Source: Bufo bufo (lineage: Eukaryota; Chordata; Amphibia; Anura; Bufonidae). Taken from it: DNA of 64,000 nt. The notes under the pieces were generated by a model. That model made no database searches, was not told the DNA's origin, and saw only the letters and a list, made by a program, of their open reading frames with translations. The stretch spans positions 187,391,921-187,455,920 of the forward strand of contig NC_053393.1 in NCBI RefSeq assembly GCF_905171765.1, given 5' to 3'. Positions 21,850-33,354 of the stretch are shown here, in pieces. Numbering within the stretch: position 1 is the first letter of the stretch; every line of letters begins with the position of its first letter. The position numbers were made by a program, and so were the translations under genes.

Positions 21850-24330
21850 TCATCCACTTTCTTCTAGTGGAGTGAAGAAGTCAGTGGCAATCCAAGCCTT
21901 GTTGATTTTGATAAGAGTCAACCTGTCAGCATTTTCATTTGACAGGCGGATGCGCTTTTCAGTTATTATGCCCCCAGCATCACTAAATACCTGCTCTGAC
22001 AAAACGCTAGTGACAGGGCAGGCCAGCACCTCCAAGGCATAGAGCGCCAGTTCATGCCACGTGTCCAGATGGACACCCAATAGTTGTAAGGCACAGAGGG
22101 ATCACTGAGGACACTGACACGGTCTGCTACGTACTCCTTCACCATCTTCCAAAACTTTTACCTCCTTGTGACACTAGGCCACGCATCAGGGAGAGGGTGC
22201 TGGCGGGGTGTCATGAAACTGTCCCAGACCTTGGAGAGTGTTGTCCTGCCTCTGTTGGAACTGCTGTGTGTTCCCCTCATCTCCCCTCCTCGGTTGCCCA
22301 AGGAACTATGTACTCTGCAGCCAGCATTGTCAGCTGGAAATTTTTGGAGCAATCCACAAGGACCTTCTGGTATTGCATCATTTTGCTAGTCCTCTCTACC
22401 ACAGGAATGAGAGATGAGAAGTTATATTTGTAGCGGGGGTCGAGAAGGGTGAACAACCAGTAATCGGTGTTGGCCAAAATGCGTATAATGCAAGGGTCAC
22501 GGAAAAGGCAGCATAACATAAAGTCAGCCATGTGTGCCAGAGTCCCAACAGACAAGACTTTGCTGTCCTTATCAGGAGGATGACTCTCAATCTCCTCATC
22601 CTCTTCCTCCTCTTCAGTCCATCCATGCTGAACAATTGAAATTAATCTGCTATGGGTATTACCCTCTGTAGCACAGGCAACCGTCTCCTGCTCCTCCTCT
22701 TTATCATCATCCAATTCACGCTGAGAATACGAACTAAGGGTGGTCTGGCTATCACCCTGTGTATTGCCTTCGCCTATTTCCACCTCTTCCACATTCAAAG
22801 CGTCCGCCTTCATTGTGAGTAGCGAGCGTTTTTTTGTAGACACAGAAGTGGAATGGTCACGCTGATAATAGCAGCATCGCCGCTCACCATCTGTGTTGAT
22901 TCCTCAAAATTGCGTAAAACTTTTCAGAGGACAGACATCCATGCCTACTCGTCACTTGTGAAGAGCGGAAGCTGACTGGAAAGGCGACGACCATGCTGCA
23001 GCTAGTATTCCACTACTGCTCTCTGCTGCTCACAAAGCCTGGCCAACATGTGGAACGTGGAGTTCCACCACGTGCTCACGTCGCACAACTGTCAGTGAGC
23101 TGGCAATTGCAAGCGCTGCTGCATCGTTGCCAGACCGGCGGCAGCTGTCGATGACTTTCGGAAATGGGCACACATGCAGTGCACCTTCACCAGTAGCTCA
23201 GGTAAATTGGGGTAGGTTTTGAACACATGGGCTAGGCATGGGATGTGTGTGAGCTCGCCGAGCTCCAAAGCCGCCACCAAGTTATGGCCATTATCAGACA
23301 CAACCATGCCTGGTTCTAGGTTGAGTGGCGAGAGCCACAGCTCAGTCTGATCCCTTATACCCTGCCACAGCTCTGAGGCGCTGTGTTGTTTGTCACCTAA
23401 GCAAATTATTTTCAGCGTGGTCTGTTGCCGCTTCCCCACTGCAGTGCTACACTGCTTCCAGCTACTGACTGATGGCTGACTGGTGCTGCAAGAGGAGACT
23501 TCAGAGGTGGAAGTGGAAGAAGAGGTGGAGCAGGAGAAGGGGGAGTTTCAGCCACTAATGTAGGTGGTGGCGGAAATCCTGATGAAAGTAGTGCCTGCAA
23601 TCCTTGGCGTCGGTAGCACCTGTGCCATCCCAGGGTAGGATTCGCTCCCGGCCTCCACATCGTTCACCCAGTGTGCCATCAGGGAAATGTAGCATCCCTG
23701 GCCAAAAGCACTTGTCCATGTGTCAGTCGTTAAGTGGACCTTCCCAATAACTGCGTTGGTCAGGGCACAGCTGATGTTACAGGACACATACTGATGTAAG
23801 GCGGGGATGGCACACCGGGAAAAATAGTGGTGGCTGGGGACTGAGTAACGAGGTACGGCCACCTCCATCAGGCTGTGAAAAGCCTCAGTGTCCACAAGCC
23901 TAAATGGCAACATTTACAGGGCCAGCAATTTGGAAAGGTGCGCATTTAGTTCTACGGCCTGTGGGTGGGTGGCTGGCTGGGTATTTGAGCTTTCGTTCAA
24001 AAGACTGGGGTATGGACATCTGTACGCTGCGCTGGGACGTAGAAGTGGATGTGCTAGATGATGGTGCTTGTTAAGTTCCTGGTGCAGGGCGGGAGGCATC
24101 CGGGGAATGGCCAGCACATAACACAGGAGAAGAGGATTCAGTGGTGTGACCCACAGACACTGATTGTGGACCCAGGCGTTCGGTGCACCTATTAGGGTGC
24201 TTTGATGCCATGTGGCGAATCATGCTGGTGGTGGTCAGGTTGCTAGTGGTCACGCCCCTGCTCATTTTGGTATGGCACAGGTTGCAAATGACAATTATTT
24301 TATCGTCCGCGCTTTCCTCAAAAAAGCGTC
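21850..24330 (-). pseudogene. hAT transposase (BED-finger type), degraded
   Basis: Read on the minus strand, a BED-type zinc finger (CNLC...HMASKH) lies at about 24170-24290. A linker follows, then LVDTEAFHSLMEVAVPRYSV and the first acidic motif in LTTDTWTS near 23720. The second acidic motif is SDNGHN near 23290, followed by PCLAHVFK. DVSTWWNSTFHMLARLCEQQ is at about 23020-23090, where the second W is an R in the family. The C-terminal dimerisation block LSEQVFSDAGGII...RLSNENADRLTLIKIN lies near 21900-22020. Several stops and frame changes split it. Family members make 8-bp TSDs as 18065/25666 shows. It is a clear pseudogene. Confidence 0.85.
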
Positions 24331-24597
24331 AGAATGCGGAACATTCTCGGACTTCGAGAGTGGTGTCCTGCGCCGCCCTGCAAACTGGGACATGAAGCTA
24401 GGTATCGTGGATGAGTGTGTTTCTTGTGCTCTGGCAGCAGGCACAGTTTAACCGCGTCCAGTGCCTCTGCGTGCACCATCAGCAGCACAGCCACTTAGTC
24501 CAGTCCCTTACTGCTCGCCTTCAGCATATTAAATGGTATATATGCTTGCAAGTATGTCACACGTACAGTAGTGCAGGTTTTGTAAGTGTATGCACAA

Positions 24598-25235
24598 AAT
24601 AAATTACACTGAATGTCATAGATATTTAGAATGTGCAAACGTTACACAGGAGATGTAGCGCATGTAATGTTCACCAGGGGTGAAAAAATTACACTGAATG
24701 TCAGATATTTAGGATGCGCAAACGTTATACAGGAGATGTAGCGCAGGTAATGTCGCTGTCACCAGTGGCTAAGAAAAAATTACACTAAATGTCACAGATA
24801 TTTAGGATGCGCAAATGTTATACGGGAGATGTAGATTAGGTAATGTAGATGTCACCAGCGGCAAAAAAATTACATTGAATGTCACAGATATTTAGGATGC
24901 TCAAATGCTATACAGGAGATGTAGTGCAGGTAATGTCACTGTCACCAGCAGCAAAAAAATTACACTGAATGTCACAGATATTTAGGATGCGCAAACGTTA
25001 TACAGGAGATGTAGCACATGTAATGTTGCTGTTACCAGCGGCTAAGAAAATATTACACTGAATGTCACAGATATTTAGGATGCGCAAACGTTATACAGGA
25101 GATGTAGGGCAGGTAATGTCACTGTCAGCAGCGGCCAAACAATTGCGCTGAATGTCACAGATATCTAGGATGTGCAAATGTAACACAACAGAAGTAGCAG
25201 AGGTTGTGTCACTGTCAGCAGCGGCCAAACAATTG
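24598..25235 (-). repeat. Tandem array, about 90-bp units, 5' region of hAT 1
   Basis: About seven copies of a unit with attacactgaatgtcacag, atatttaggatgcgcaaacg and ttatacaggagatgtagcg are seen. They lie between the transposase N-terminus and the right end. Confidence 0.9.
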
Positions 25236-25929
25236 CACGCAATTTAGCGCTAATAATATGTATTGCAGCCAGATAAAACAATAGTCCTTAAAAGGACTTT
25301 TGGGTCTTTAACACCTTTCAACAATAAACCCTGCCCAAAAAATAATAATTCCTGTCCCTACACTATCTGTCCCTTCTGCGGCAGCTCTCCCTGACTAAGA
25401 CTGAGCCGAACCACGTGTCATTGGGTGCTATATAGCACCCGATGACTCGTTCCAGCCAGCCAATCACTGTAATGCCAGTAACCAACATGGCTACGGCATT
25501 ACAGTGAGTGCCAGCACTATCCCGCACGTTTATTGGCTGCGTAGCCGCCAACAAACGTGCGGGAAGGAGACTCGAGCATCACGCTCAAGCACACATAGTT
25601 ATGTGCCGAGCATCGCGATGCTCGATTCAAAATGGTGTTCGGCCGAGCATGCTCGATCAACACTAGTAATTACCTAGACAGTTTCACCAGTGATGCACAT
25701 TTATTTTACACATTTTACCAGTAAACAATGAATGGGAAATAACCACATTGCACAATGGTGGCAATCCTGGGAAAAACGTACACCGTGTTTACAAAGTTTT
25801 AAGAAGCATTTTTTTTCTACAAAACAGGACCTAGGATAAGCAGGGAATAGAATAGCTTTTATTCCAGCTCCCCCTTTCCTATGTGTAAACTGAAGTGTTG
25901 CTATGCTGTCTTACCACTGATGAGCCTAA

Positions 25930-27283
25930 AGGAAGATCAGTTGCTAATGTGCATCAAGCAGCAAATTTCTAGATGGATGTTTACCCACCAACTGAACTTG
26001 GTCAACATGGTCAGAGACTATGGCAGAAACATTTTTTGCTGAGCTGCATTTGATCGATATAAAATATGTTCCCTGCATGGTGCACCTGATAAATTTGATG
26101 ATGCAAAGCTTTTTAAAATAATATTGTGGTTTGCAGAAGGTATTGGCCATGTCCAGGAGAGTGTGGCTTACTCGAGAATATTGAAAAGGCCACCAGACTT
26201 CTAAGTAGGGAGAACAGCAGCGTCAACTATGTATTCTCCCTTATATTTATACATCTTCCAACAGCTTCGAACAGCTTCCACATCTTGCTTACCTGAGCCT
26301 ATTGACTTTTGAAGAGGCAGATTGGAACTTTTGCTGGAACTGGCCCAGTTGGTGTACTGTCTTGCGACTCTTGCTCCAGTTTAATGTCAGAGAGAGTATT
26401 CAGCAAAGCTGGTGGTGTCATTTTAACAAAGAACACTAAATTGTCCTCCAAATGTGTAGAAAACATAATATTTGTGAAAATAAATCAGGCAGATGATGAA
26501 GATAAAGATTTTCACAAACCTCAGGCCGTTGCCAATAAATAGATTTGCCATTGCTGACAGTGCCTATTTATCGCCAGCCAAACTATGTCACTGCCATTGT
26601 CTGCCTATCCATCATGTTCCATTTTGTATTGCTACTGCTTCTGCCATATCTTCTGCCCCCCCCTGCTGTCACTACAGTCACACATCTCCTGCCTTGTCCG
26701 TCAGGTTCTATACTGTACTACTACTGCTTCTGAAAAAGGGAACATTTCTAAACCTCTTGTTCAAAACGAGCTAATGATTTTTTCAATAGTACCGTGTGTA
26801 TAAGCACGTTCAGACATCTGCCCCCGTAAAGGCATAGTTTTTGGTCCACTTGTTCAGAACCTCTTCCGATACTACTGTGTGTGTATATAAACACAGGCAA
26901 GCATCTGCCCCCAATAAGGGACAATTTTTTATAAATAAATAAAAAAAAAAACATAAAAAAATCTGTGCAGTGTGTTTTTAGGCAAGCTGTTTTTTCAACA
27001 TGGTCAGTAATGTACTTACCCATAGCTATATATGTTTCTGTCACTCTAAAATTATTTACTAATGAGTTATTTGCGTTACAGAGCTTGAAAGGGGCGAGAA
27101 ATAGAGACAGCTCTAAAAAAAAAGTTTAAAAAGGGAGTCCTAAGAGTGTCATACATCAATTCTGAGGCCAATTGGAGAAGTTTTGATTCAGGTTAAATTT
27201 AATTATACTTGGAAAGAATATTCTGACTGATTCATTAGAATCGGACCTGAAACTAATATAAAGACATTTGCTCATCTCCACCC
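25930..27283 (+). mobile_element. Remnant of a further hAT element
   Basis: A right border GACATTTGCTCATCTCCA at about 27283 resembles other hAT ends here (TAGAGATGAGCAAA reversed). Transposase fragments lie at about 26050-26541. The left end is not found; it follows directly on hAT 1. Confidence 0.55.
26048..26542 (+). pseudogene. hAT transposase C-terminal fragments
   Basis: Near 26060-26115 a frame reads IKYVPCMVHLINLMMQSFLK, matching the conserved C.AH.L.L region of hAT transposases. From 26309 another frame encodes SCSSLMSERVFSKAGGVILT and then KNTKLSSKCVENIIFVKIN, the hAT dimerisation block, ending at a stop at 26540-26542. Stops separate the pieces, and the family differs from that of hAT 1. 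Confidence 0.75.
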
Positions 27284-27803
27284 AAAACAATCAACAATTA
27301 TAATTTTCAATGATTGTTGTTTTATTAGTAATCAAAGATCAATAATCATAAGGAAAATGTGTTCAGTGAGAATGGTACCACTGGTGCACAAGTACAAACT
27401 AAAAGCCATCATTACTAGTGCAGGTTCAGAGGGCAGTTTCAAATAAATGTGAATGGTTATGAAAGGAACTGGATAAGTAGCAATTTAACATAAATTTTCA
27501 TCAGAGTGTACAATGGTAATCAGTAATACACAGCATTCACATCTATAGAACTACTAAAACACATAAAGAATATGCTCTCTCCTGAAATGCTTATTGAAAT
27601 TTCGTATAATGAAATGTATGGAGAAAGTCAGCAGAGTCATAAGCCCCCGATGGAAAAATATCATGTGCCATTTATTCTTCCATAATTGTCTCTATAATGA
27701 AATCAGTCATAAATACCCTAAGCAAAGCGTTACAGCATATGATTAGATCTACATTTCCTTCTGGTTTATGGCTGTAGACAAAGATGTTTCTGTTTGTATA
27801 AAC
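27284..27803. other. Unassigned sequence
   Basis: No gene or repeat is recognised. Confidence 0.4.
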
Positions 27804-27804
27804 T

Positions 27805-28050
27805 GGAGCCTGGTGGCTCAGTGGTTAGCACAAAAAGTTTAAATCTGACCAAAGGCAACACCCGGGTCTGCATAGTCTCCTAGTGTTTGTGTTGGTTTCC
27901 ATTGGATAATCCATTTTCCTCCAAGACCCCAAGTTTAATTGGTTAATTAGTCCCTGCATGTGTCCACAATAAATGTTTTAGCTACACAGGGGAGGACTGA
28001 TGGGACTTGTGATAATCTCTATACAGTGCTGCAGAGTATGTTGGTGATAC
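27805..28050 (+). mobile_element. tRNA-derived SINE, degraded
   Basis: TGGCTCAGTGGTTAGCA at about 27812 matches a pol III A box (TRGCNNAGYNGG). The B box is eroded (GTTTAAATCTGACC where GGTTCRANYCC is expected). The body has gtctgcatagtctcctagtg, gtgttggtttcca and ctccaagaccccaag, a layout I know from widespread vertebrate tRNA SINEs. It ends near 'gtgctgcagagtatgttgg' without a clear tail. Confidence 0.65.
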
Positions 28051-28058
28051 ATGAGCTA

Positions 28059-29150
28059 CAGTAAATATAAAAAGTCTACACACCCCTGCTAAAATGTCAT
28101 TTTTCTGTGATGTAAAAAAATGAGACGAAAATAAATCATTTCAGAACTTTTTCTACCATTAAGGTGACCTATAAACTGTACAACTCAATTGAAAAACAAA
28201 CTGAAATCTTTTAGGTAGAGGAAAGAGAAAATCGAAAAATAAAATAATATGGTTGCATAAGTGTGCACACCCTTAAACTAATACTTTGTTGAAGCACTTT
28301 TGATTTTATTACAGCACTCAGTCTTTTTGGGTATTAGTCTATCAGCATGGCACATTTTTGACTTGGCAAGATTTGCCCACTCTTCTTGGCAAAAACACTC
28401 CAAATCTGTCAGATTGCGAGGGCATCTCCTGTGCACAGCCCTCTTCAGATAACCCCACAGACTTTTAATCGTATTCAGGTATGGGTTCTGGCTGGGCCAT
28501 TCCAAAACTTTAATCGTCTTCTGTTAAAGCCGTCCCTTTGTTGATTTGGATGTATGCTTTGGGTCGTTGCCATGTTGAAAGATGAAGTTCCTCTTCATGT
28601 TCAGCTTTCTAGCAGAAGCCTGAAGGTTTTGTGCCAATATTGACTGGTATTTGGAACTGTTCATAATTCCCTCTAGCTTAACTAAGGCCCCAGTTCCAGC
28701 TGAAGAAAAACAGCTCCAAAGCATGATGCTGTCACCACCATGCTTCACTGTGGGTATGGTGTTCTTTTGGTGATGTGCAGTGTTGTTTTTGCGCCAAACA
28801 TATCTTTTGGAAATTTTAGGAAAGACCAACTAGAGCAGCTGAACTTTATTTGGGGTTATTTAATCAGAGGCACTACAAATGATGGAAGGTGTATGCTGAC
28901 TCCTATTTAACATGATTTTGAATGTGATTGCTTAATTCTTAACACAGCTACATCCCCAGTTATAAGAGGGTGTGCACACTTATGCAACCACATTATTTTA
29001 GTTTTTTTTCTTCCCTCCACCTAAAAGATTTCAGTTTGTTTTTAAATTGAGTCATACAGTTTATAGGTCACATTAAAAGTGGAAAAAGTTCTGAAATGAT
29101 TTTTCTTTGTCTCATTTTTTTTACATCACAGAAACCTGATATTTTAACTG
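28059..29150 (-). mobile_element. Tc1/mariner DD34E element, decayed
   Basis: It is flanked by TA (28057-28058 and 29151-29152). Long inverted ends share ctgtgatgtaaaaaaatgag and 'atttcagaactttttc'. The left end keeps AAAAAGTCTACACACCCCTG, but its mirror is deleted from the right end. The related copy at 59941-61365 still has both. Confidence 0.88.
28278..28829 (-). pseudogene. Tc1 DD34E transposase remnant
   Basis: Two frames encode the middle and C-terminal parts: KRYVWRKNNTAHHQKNTIPT through [11 protein letters not shown], then EWPSQNPYLNTIKSLWGYLK to the end. The second catalytic D is mutated (HGNDPKH for HDNDPKH) and [11 protein letters not shown] has become NPYLNTIKSLW, which also loses the E. 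The DNA-binding N-terminus and first D are deleted. It is dead, and much more decayed than the copy at 60202-61043. Confidence 0.85.
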
Positions 29151-30539
29151 TATGTGAAATAAATGGAGCAGGTATCACCCTCCACTATCGCTTTCAGACA
29201 GGGGCTTGCTTATTTACTGTGGTTTGGTTGCAGATGAGTTATTTTCTCAGTGACAAAGGCTTAGTACATTTTCTCCATTATAAAACATTAAGCATATAAG
29301 CTTATGGTTTGAGATGAGCAAAGTATTTAAAAATTTGATTCTGCTGCATTGCCGAATAAAAATAAAAAATCAGTGTGGTGACGCATTTCTTTATAAGTAG
29401 TGGGTACAATGACAGAGAATGGCGATTGCCCCACCCCCCCGTCATTGTGCCCCTCAAATGCTGCGTTCATACATGATCGAGGCATCTGGTATAAATAAAA
29501 GAGTGAAAAATTTAAAAAGAAAACAAAAGAAATACCTGATCCATTTGCTCACGATGGGCCGTCCTCTTGCTTGAAGGTCTGGAGTGAAATCTCGCGCAGC
29601 CAGGATCTTAACCCCTTAGGGACCGGGCTCATTTTCACCTTAAGGACCAGGCCATTTTTGCTAATCTGACCAGTGTCGCTTTATGTGGTGATAACTTTAA
29701 AACGCTTTTACTTATTCAGGCCATTCTGAGAATGTTTTTTCGTCACACATAGTACTTCATCATGACACTGGTAAAATGGAGTCAAAAAAAATCATTTTTA
29801 TTTATAAAAAAATACCAAATTTACCAAAACTTTTGAACATTTTGCAAATTTTTAAGTTTCAGTTTCTCTACTTCTATATTACATAGTAATACTTCATATT
29901 TGGATCATTTTGGGAATGATATTTTATTTTTGGGTGATGTTACAAGGCTTAGAAGTTTAGAAGCAAATCTTGAAATTTTTCAGAAATTTTCAAAAACCCA
30001 CTTTTTAAGGACCAGTCCAGGTCTGAAGTCACTTTGTGAGGCTTACATAATATAAACTACCCCAAAATGACTCCATTCTAGAAACTACACCCCTTAAGGT
30101 ATTCAAAACTGATTTTACAAATGTCGTTAACCCTTTAGGTGTTCCACAAGAATTAATGGAAAATAGAGACACAATTTCAAGATTTCGCTTTTTTGGCAGT
30201 TTTTCCATTTTAATATTTTTTTTCCAGTTACAAAGCAAGGGTTAACAGACAAACAAAACTTCAAATTTATGGCCCTGATTCTGTAGTTTACAGAAACACC
30301 CCATATGTGGTCGTAAACTGCTGTACGGGCACACGGCAGGGCGCAGAAGGAAAGGAATGCCATACGGTTTTTGGAAGGCAGATTTTGCTGGACTGGTTTT
30401 TTGACACCATGTCCCATTTGAAGCCCCCCTGATGCACCCCTAGAGTAGAAACTCCAAAAAAGTTACCCCATTTTAGAAACTATGGGATAGGGTGGCAGTT
30501 TTGTTGGTACTAGTTAAGGGTACATATGATTTTTGGTTG

Positions 30540-32100
30540 CTCTATATTACACTTTTTGTGAGGCAAGGTAACAAGAAATAGCTTTTTTGGCACTATTCAA
30601 TTTTTTTTTGTTATTTACAACATTCATCTGACAGGTTAGATCATGTGGTATTTTTATAGAGCAGGTTGTCACAGACACTAATATGTATACTATTTTTTTT
30701 ATTTATGTAAGTTTTACACAATGATTTCATTTTTTTAAACAAAATAAATCATGTTTTAGTGTTTCCATAGTCTGAGAGCCATAGTTTTTTTAGTTTTTGG
30801 GCGATTATCTTGGGTAGGGTATGATTTTGCAGGATGAGTTTGATTGCCACTATTTTGGGGTGCGTATAACTTTTTGATCGCTTGCTATTACGCTTTTTGT
30901 GATGTAAGGTGACAGAAAATTGCTTTTTTTACAGTTTTTTTTTTTTTTTTTACGGTATTCACCTGTGGGGTTGGGTCATGTGATATTTTTATTGAGTATG
31001 TTATTACGGAAGCGGCGATACCTAATATGTATACTTTTTTTTTATTTATGTAAGTTTTACACAATGATTTCATTTTTGAAAAAAAAATATAATAATCATG
31101 TTTTAGTGTTTCCATAGTCTGAGAGCCATAGTTTTTTGGGCGATTATCTTGGGTAGGATATGATTTTTGTGGGATGAGATGACGGTTTGATTGGCACTAT
31201 TTTGGGGTTCGTATGACTTTTTGATTGCTTGCTATTACACTTTTTGTGATGTAATGTGACCAAAAATGGCTTTTTTTTTACACTTTTTTTTTTTTTACGG
31301 TGTCCACCTGAGGGGTTAGTTCATGTGATATTTTTATAGAGCAGGTTATTACGGACGCGGCAATACCTAATATGTATACTTTTTTTTTAAAAAAAAGTTT
31401 TACACAATAATATCATTTTTGAAACAAAAAAATAATCATGTTTTAGTGTCTCCATAGTCTGAGAGCCATAGTTTTTTCAGTTTTTGGGCGATTATCTTAG
31501 GTAGGGTCTCATTTTTTGCAGGATGAGATGTCGGTTTGATTGGCACTATTTTGGGGTGCATATGACTTTTTGATCGCTTGCTATTACAGTTTTTGTGATG
31601 TAAGGTGACAAAAAATAGCTTTTTTTACACCGTTTTAATTAAAAAAAATTACAGTGTTCATCTGAGGGGTTAGGTCATGTGATATTTTAATAGAGCAGGT
31701 TATTACGGACGTGGCGATACTTAATATGTATACTTTTTTAAATTTACTTATGTTTTACACAATAACAGCTTTTTTAAAACAAAAAAAATTCTATTTTAGT
31801 GTCTCCATATTCTGAGCCATAGTTTTTTTTATTTTTTGGGAGATTGTCTTAGGTATTGGCTCATTTTTTGTGGGATGAGGTGATGGTTAGATTGGTACTT
31901 TTTTGGTGGGCATATGCCTTTTTGATCGCTTACTGTTGTACTTGTGATGTAAGGTGACAAAAAAATGGTTTATTTAGCAGTTTTTATTTTTTATTTTTAC
32001 GGTGTTCATCTGAGGGTTTAGGTAATCTCATATGTTTATAGAGCTGGTCGATATGTTTATAGAGCTGGTCGATATGGACGCGGCGATACCTAATATGTCT
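30540..32100. repeat. Tandem repeat, about 350-bp units
   Basis: Each unit has cttttgatcgcttgctatta, tgtgatgtaaggtgac, a T-run, gtcatgtgatatttttat, cctaatatgtatac, and 'catgttttagtgtttccata' - gtctgagagccatag. Units start near 30540, 30870, 31215, 31570 and 31920, and become less regular toward the right. Confidence 0.9.
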
Positions 32101-32249
32101 ACTTTTTACGAAAAAAATTTACTTTATTTGGGGGAAATGGTGTTTTACTTGAAACTTTTAATTTTTGGGGGGGAAAACTAGATTTTTTCAACTTTTTTTT
32201 CACTTTATTTTTTGTACCACTTTGGGACTTCAACTTTTGGGGTCTGATT

Positions 32250-32682
32250 CCCCTTTACAATGCATTCCAATACTTCTGTATTGGAATTCATTGGCTGTAT
32301 GAGTAATACAGTGTGTATTACTCATACAGCTTCCGGCCTGTGAGATCCAGGGGGCTGGATCTCACAGGCTCGTCACAGCAAGGCAGTGCCGATGCCTCAT
32401 GAATTGTTCCATGTCATCGGGTCCCCCCTACAGCCCCACGGGGACCCGATGGCACTGCCGCCGCAGCACCATAAAAAGCCGCAAACCGCAGGTCATGGGA
32501 CCCCCCCCCCCCCCGCGCACATTGTCCCCGGGTGCCTGCTCAATGATTTGAGCAGGCACCCAGTTCCGATCACTGCCCGCCGTGCGGTGGTGATCGTAAA
32601 TACATAGGACGTACAGGTACGCCCTGTGTCCTTAAGTACCAGGACATCAGGGCGTACCTGTACGCCCTATGTCCCAAACAGA
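32250..32682. repeat. Cluster of strong hairpins at the right end of the TTAA element
   Basis: Four inverted repeats follow one another: attccaatac/gtattggaat (about 32264-32288); gctgtatgagtaatac/gtattactcatacagc (about 32290-32329); gcctgtgagatccag/ctggatctcacaggc (about 32336-32370); and cagggcgtacctgtacgccc pairing with its complement at about 32605-32670. A run of 14 C lies at about 32500-32513. Confidence 0.85.
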
Positions 32683-32890
32683 TTAAAGCAAGATGGCGGC
32701 GGGTGGGCCATCGCGAGCAAATGGAGCAGGTAAGTATTATTTTTTTGTTTTCTTAAACTATTTCAGGTTAAATCGATTCTCTACCGTGAAACACGAGGGA
32801 AATTAGGCTTTCTGCCGAATCAAATTTATTCTGAAATTCAGATCACTTTGTGGACTTCAATTTGCTCATCCCAACTTTTGGTCATAGTTA

Positions 32891-33351
32891 GGGATCGTTC
32901 ACACGAACGTTTTTTGCGTTCCGTATATGGGACGTTTTTTTAGTTACGCATACGGAACCATTCATTTCAATGGTTCCGCAAAAAAAACGGAATGTACTCC
33001 ACATGCTTTCTGTTTCCAGATTTCCATTTTCCATTCCATTCAAAGATAGAACATGTCCTATTATTGCCCGCAAATCACGTTCCATGGCTCCATTCAAGTC
33101 AATGGGTCCCCCAAAAAAACTGAATACATACGGAATGTATTCCGTATGTCTTCGGTATCCGTTCCGTTTTTGCGGAACCATCTATTGAAAATTTTATGCC
33201 AAGCCCAATTTTTTCTATGCAATTGCTGTATACTGTATATGCCATATAGAAAAACGGAATGGAACCGGAAACACTAATGAAACAAAAAACGGATCCGTTA
33301 AAAATGGCCCGCAAAACACTGAAAAAGTCATACGGTCGTGTGAACAAGCCC
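32891..33351. mobile_element. PIF/Harbinger-type MITE
   Basis: Ends GGGATCGTTCACACGAACG and GTCGTGTGAACAAGCCC are flanked by TTA (32888-32890 and 33352-33354). The interior resembles the MITE at 7285 (aaaaaacgga, tccgttttt blocks, aatagaacatg-type motif). No transposase is present. Confidence 0.82.
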
Positions 33352-33354
33352 TTA

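Larger units (their letters stand above)
18073..25665 (-). mobile_element. hAT element 1, complete, with nested insertions
   Basis: Perfect 16-bp ends TAGTGTTGATCGAGCA and TGCTCGATCAACACTA are flanked by an identical 8-bp duplication GTAATTAC (18065-18072 and 25666-25673), which fits the hAT pattern nTnnnnAn. The transposase remnant is on the minus strand. A 41-bp tandem block lies in the 3' region and a 90-bp tandem block in the 5' region. Removing the nested hAT (19112-21805) leaves about 4.9 kb. Confidence 0.95.
29612..32682. mobile_element. TTAA-flanked element with about 350-bp tandem units
   Basis: TTAA occurs at 29608-29611 and 32683-32686. The ends CCCCTTAGGGAC and GTCCCAAACAGA are weak inverted repeats. 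The 3071 bp contain four to five tandem units between about 30540 and 32100 and a hairpin-rich tail. No transposase is present. TTAA points to a Kolobok or piggyBac origin; this is an inference from the target and ends only. Confidence 0.65.
29309..32874. mobile_element. hAT-type element filled by a TTAA element
   Basis: Ends TTGAGATGAGCAAA and TTTGCTCATCCCAA are inverted with one mismatch. Flanks CTTATGGT (29301-29308) and CTTTTGGT (32875-32882) agree at 7 of 8 positions. Outside the nested TTAA element only about 490 bp remain, with no coding. Confidence 0.72.

Noticed and set aside
23412..23660. Separate proline-rich gene
   Set aside because: It is an out-of-frame piece of the hAT transposase linker region.
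22168..24602. Plus-strand ORFs opposite the hAT 1 transposase
   Set aside because: They have no family motifs, while the minus strand shows ordered hAT motifs.
24598..25235. CRISPR-like regular repeats
   Set aside because: The units are contiguous 90-bp tandem copies without unique spacers, in a vertebrate transposon.
27805..27880. tRNA gene
   Set aside because: Only the A box is good; B box and acceptor stem are absent, and the body matches SINE layout.
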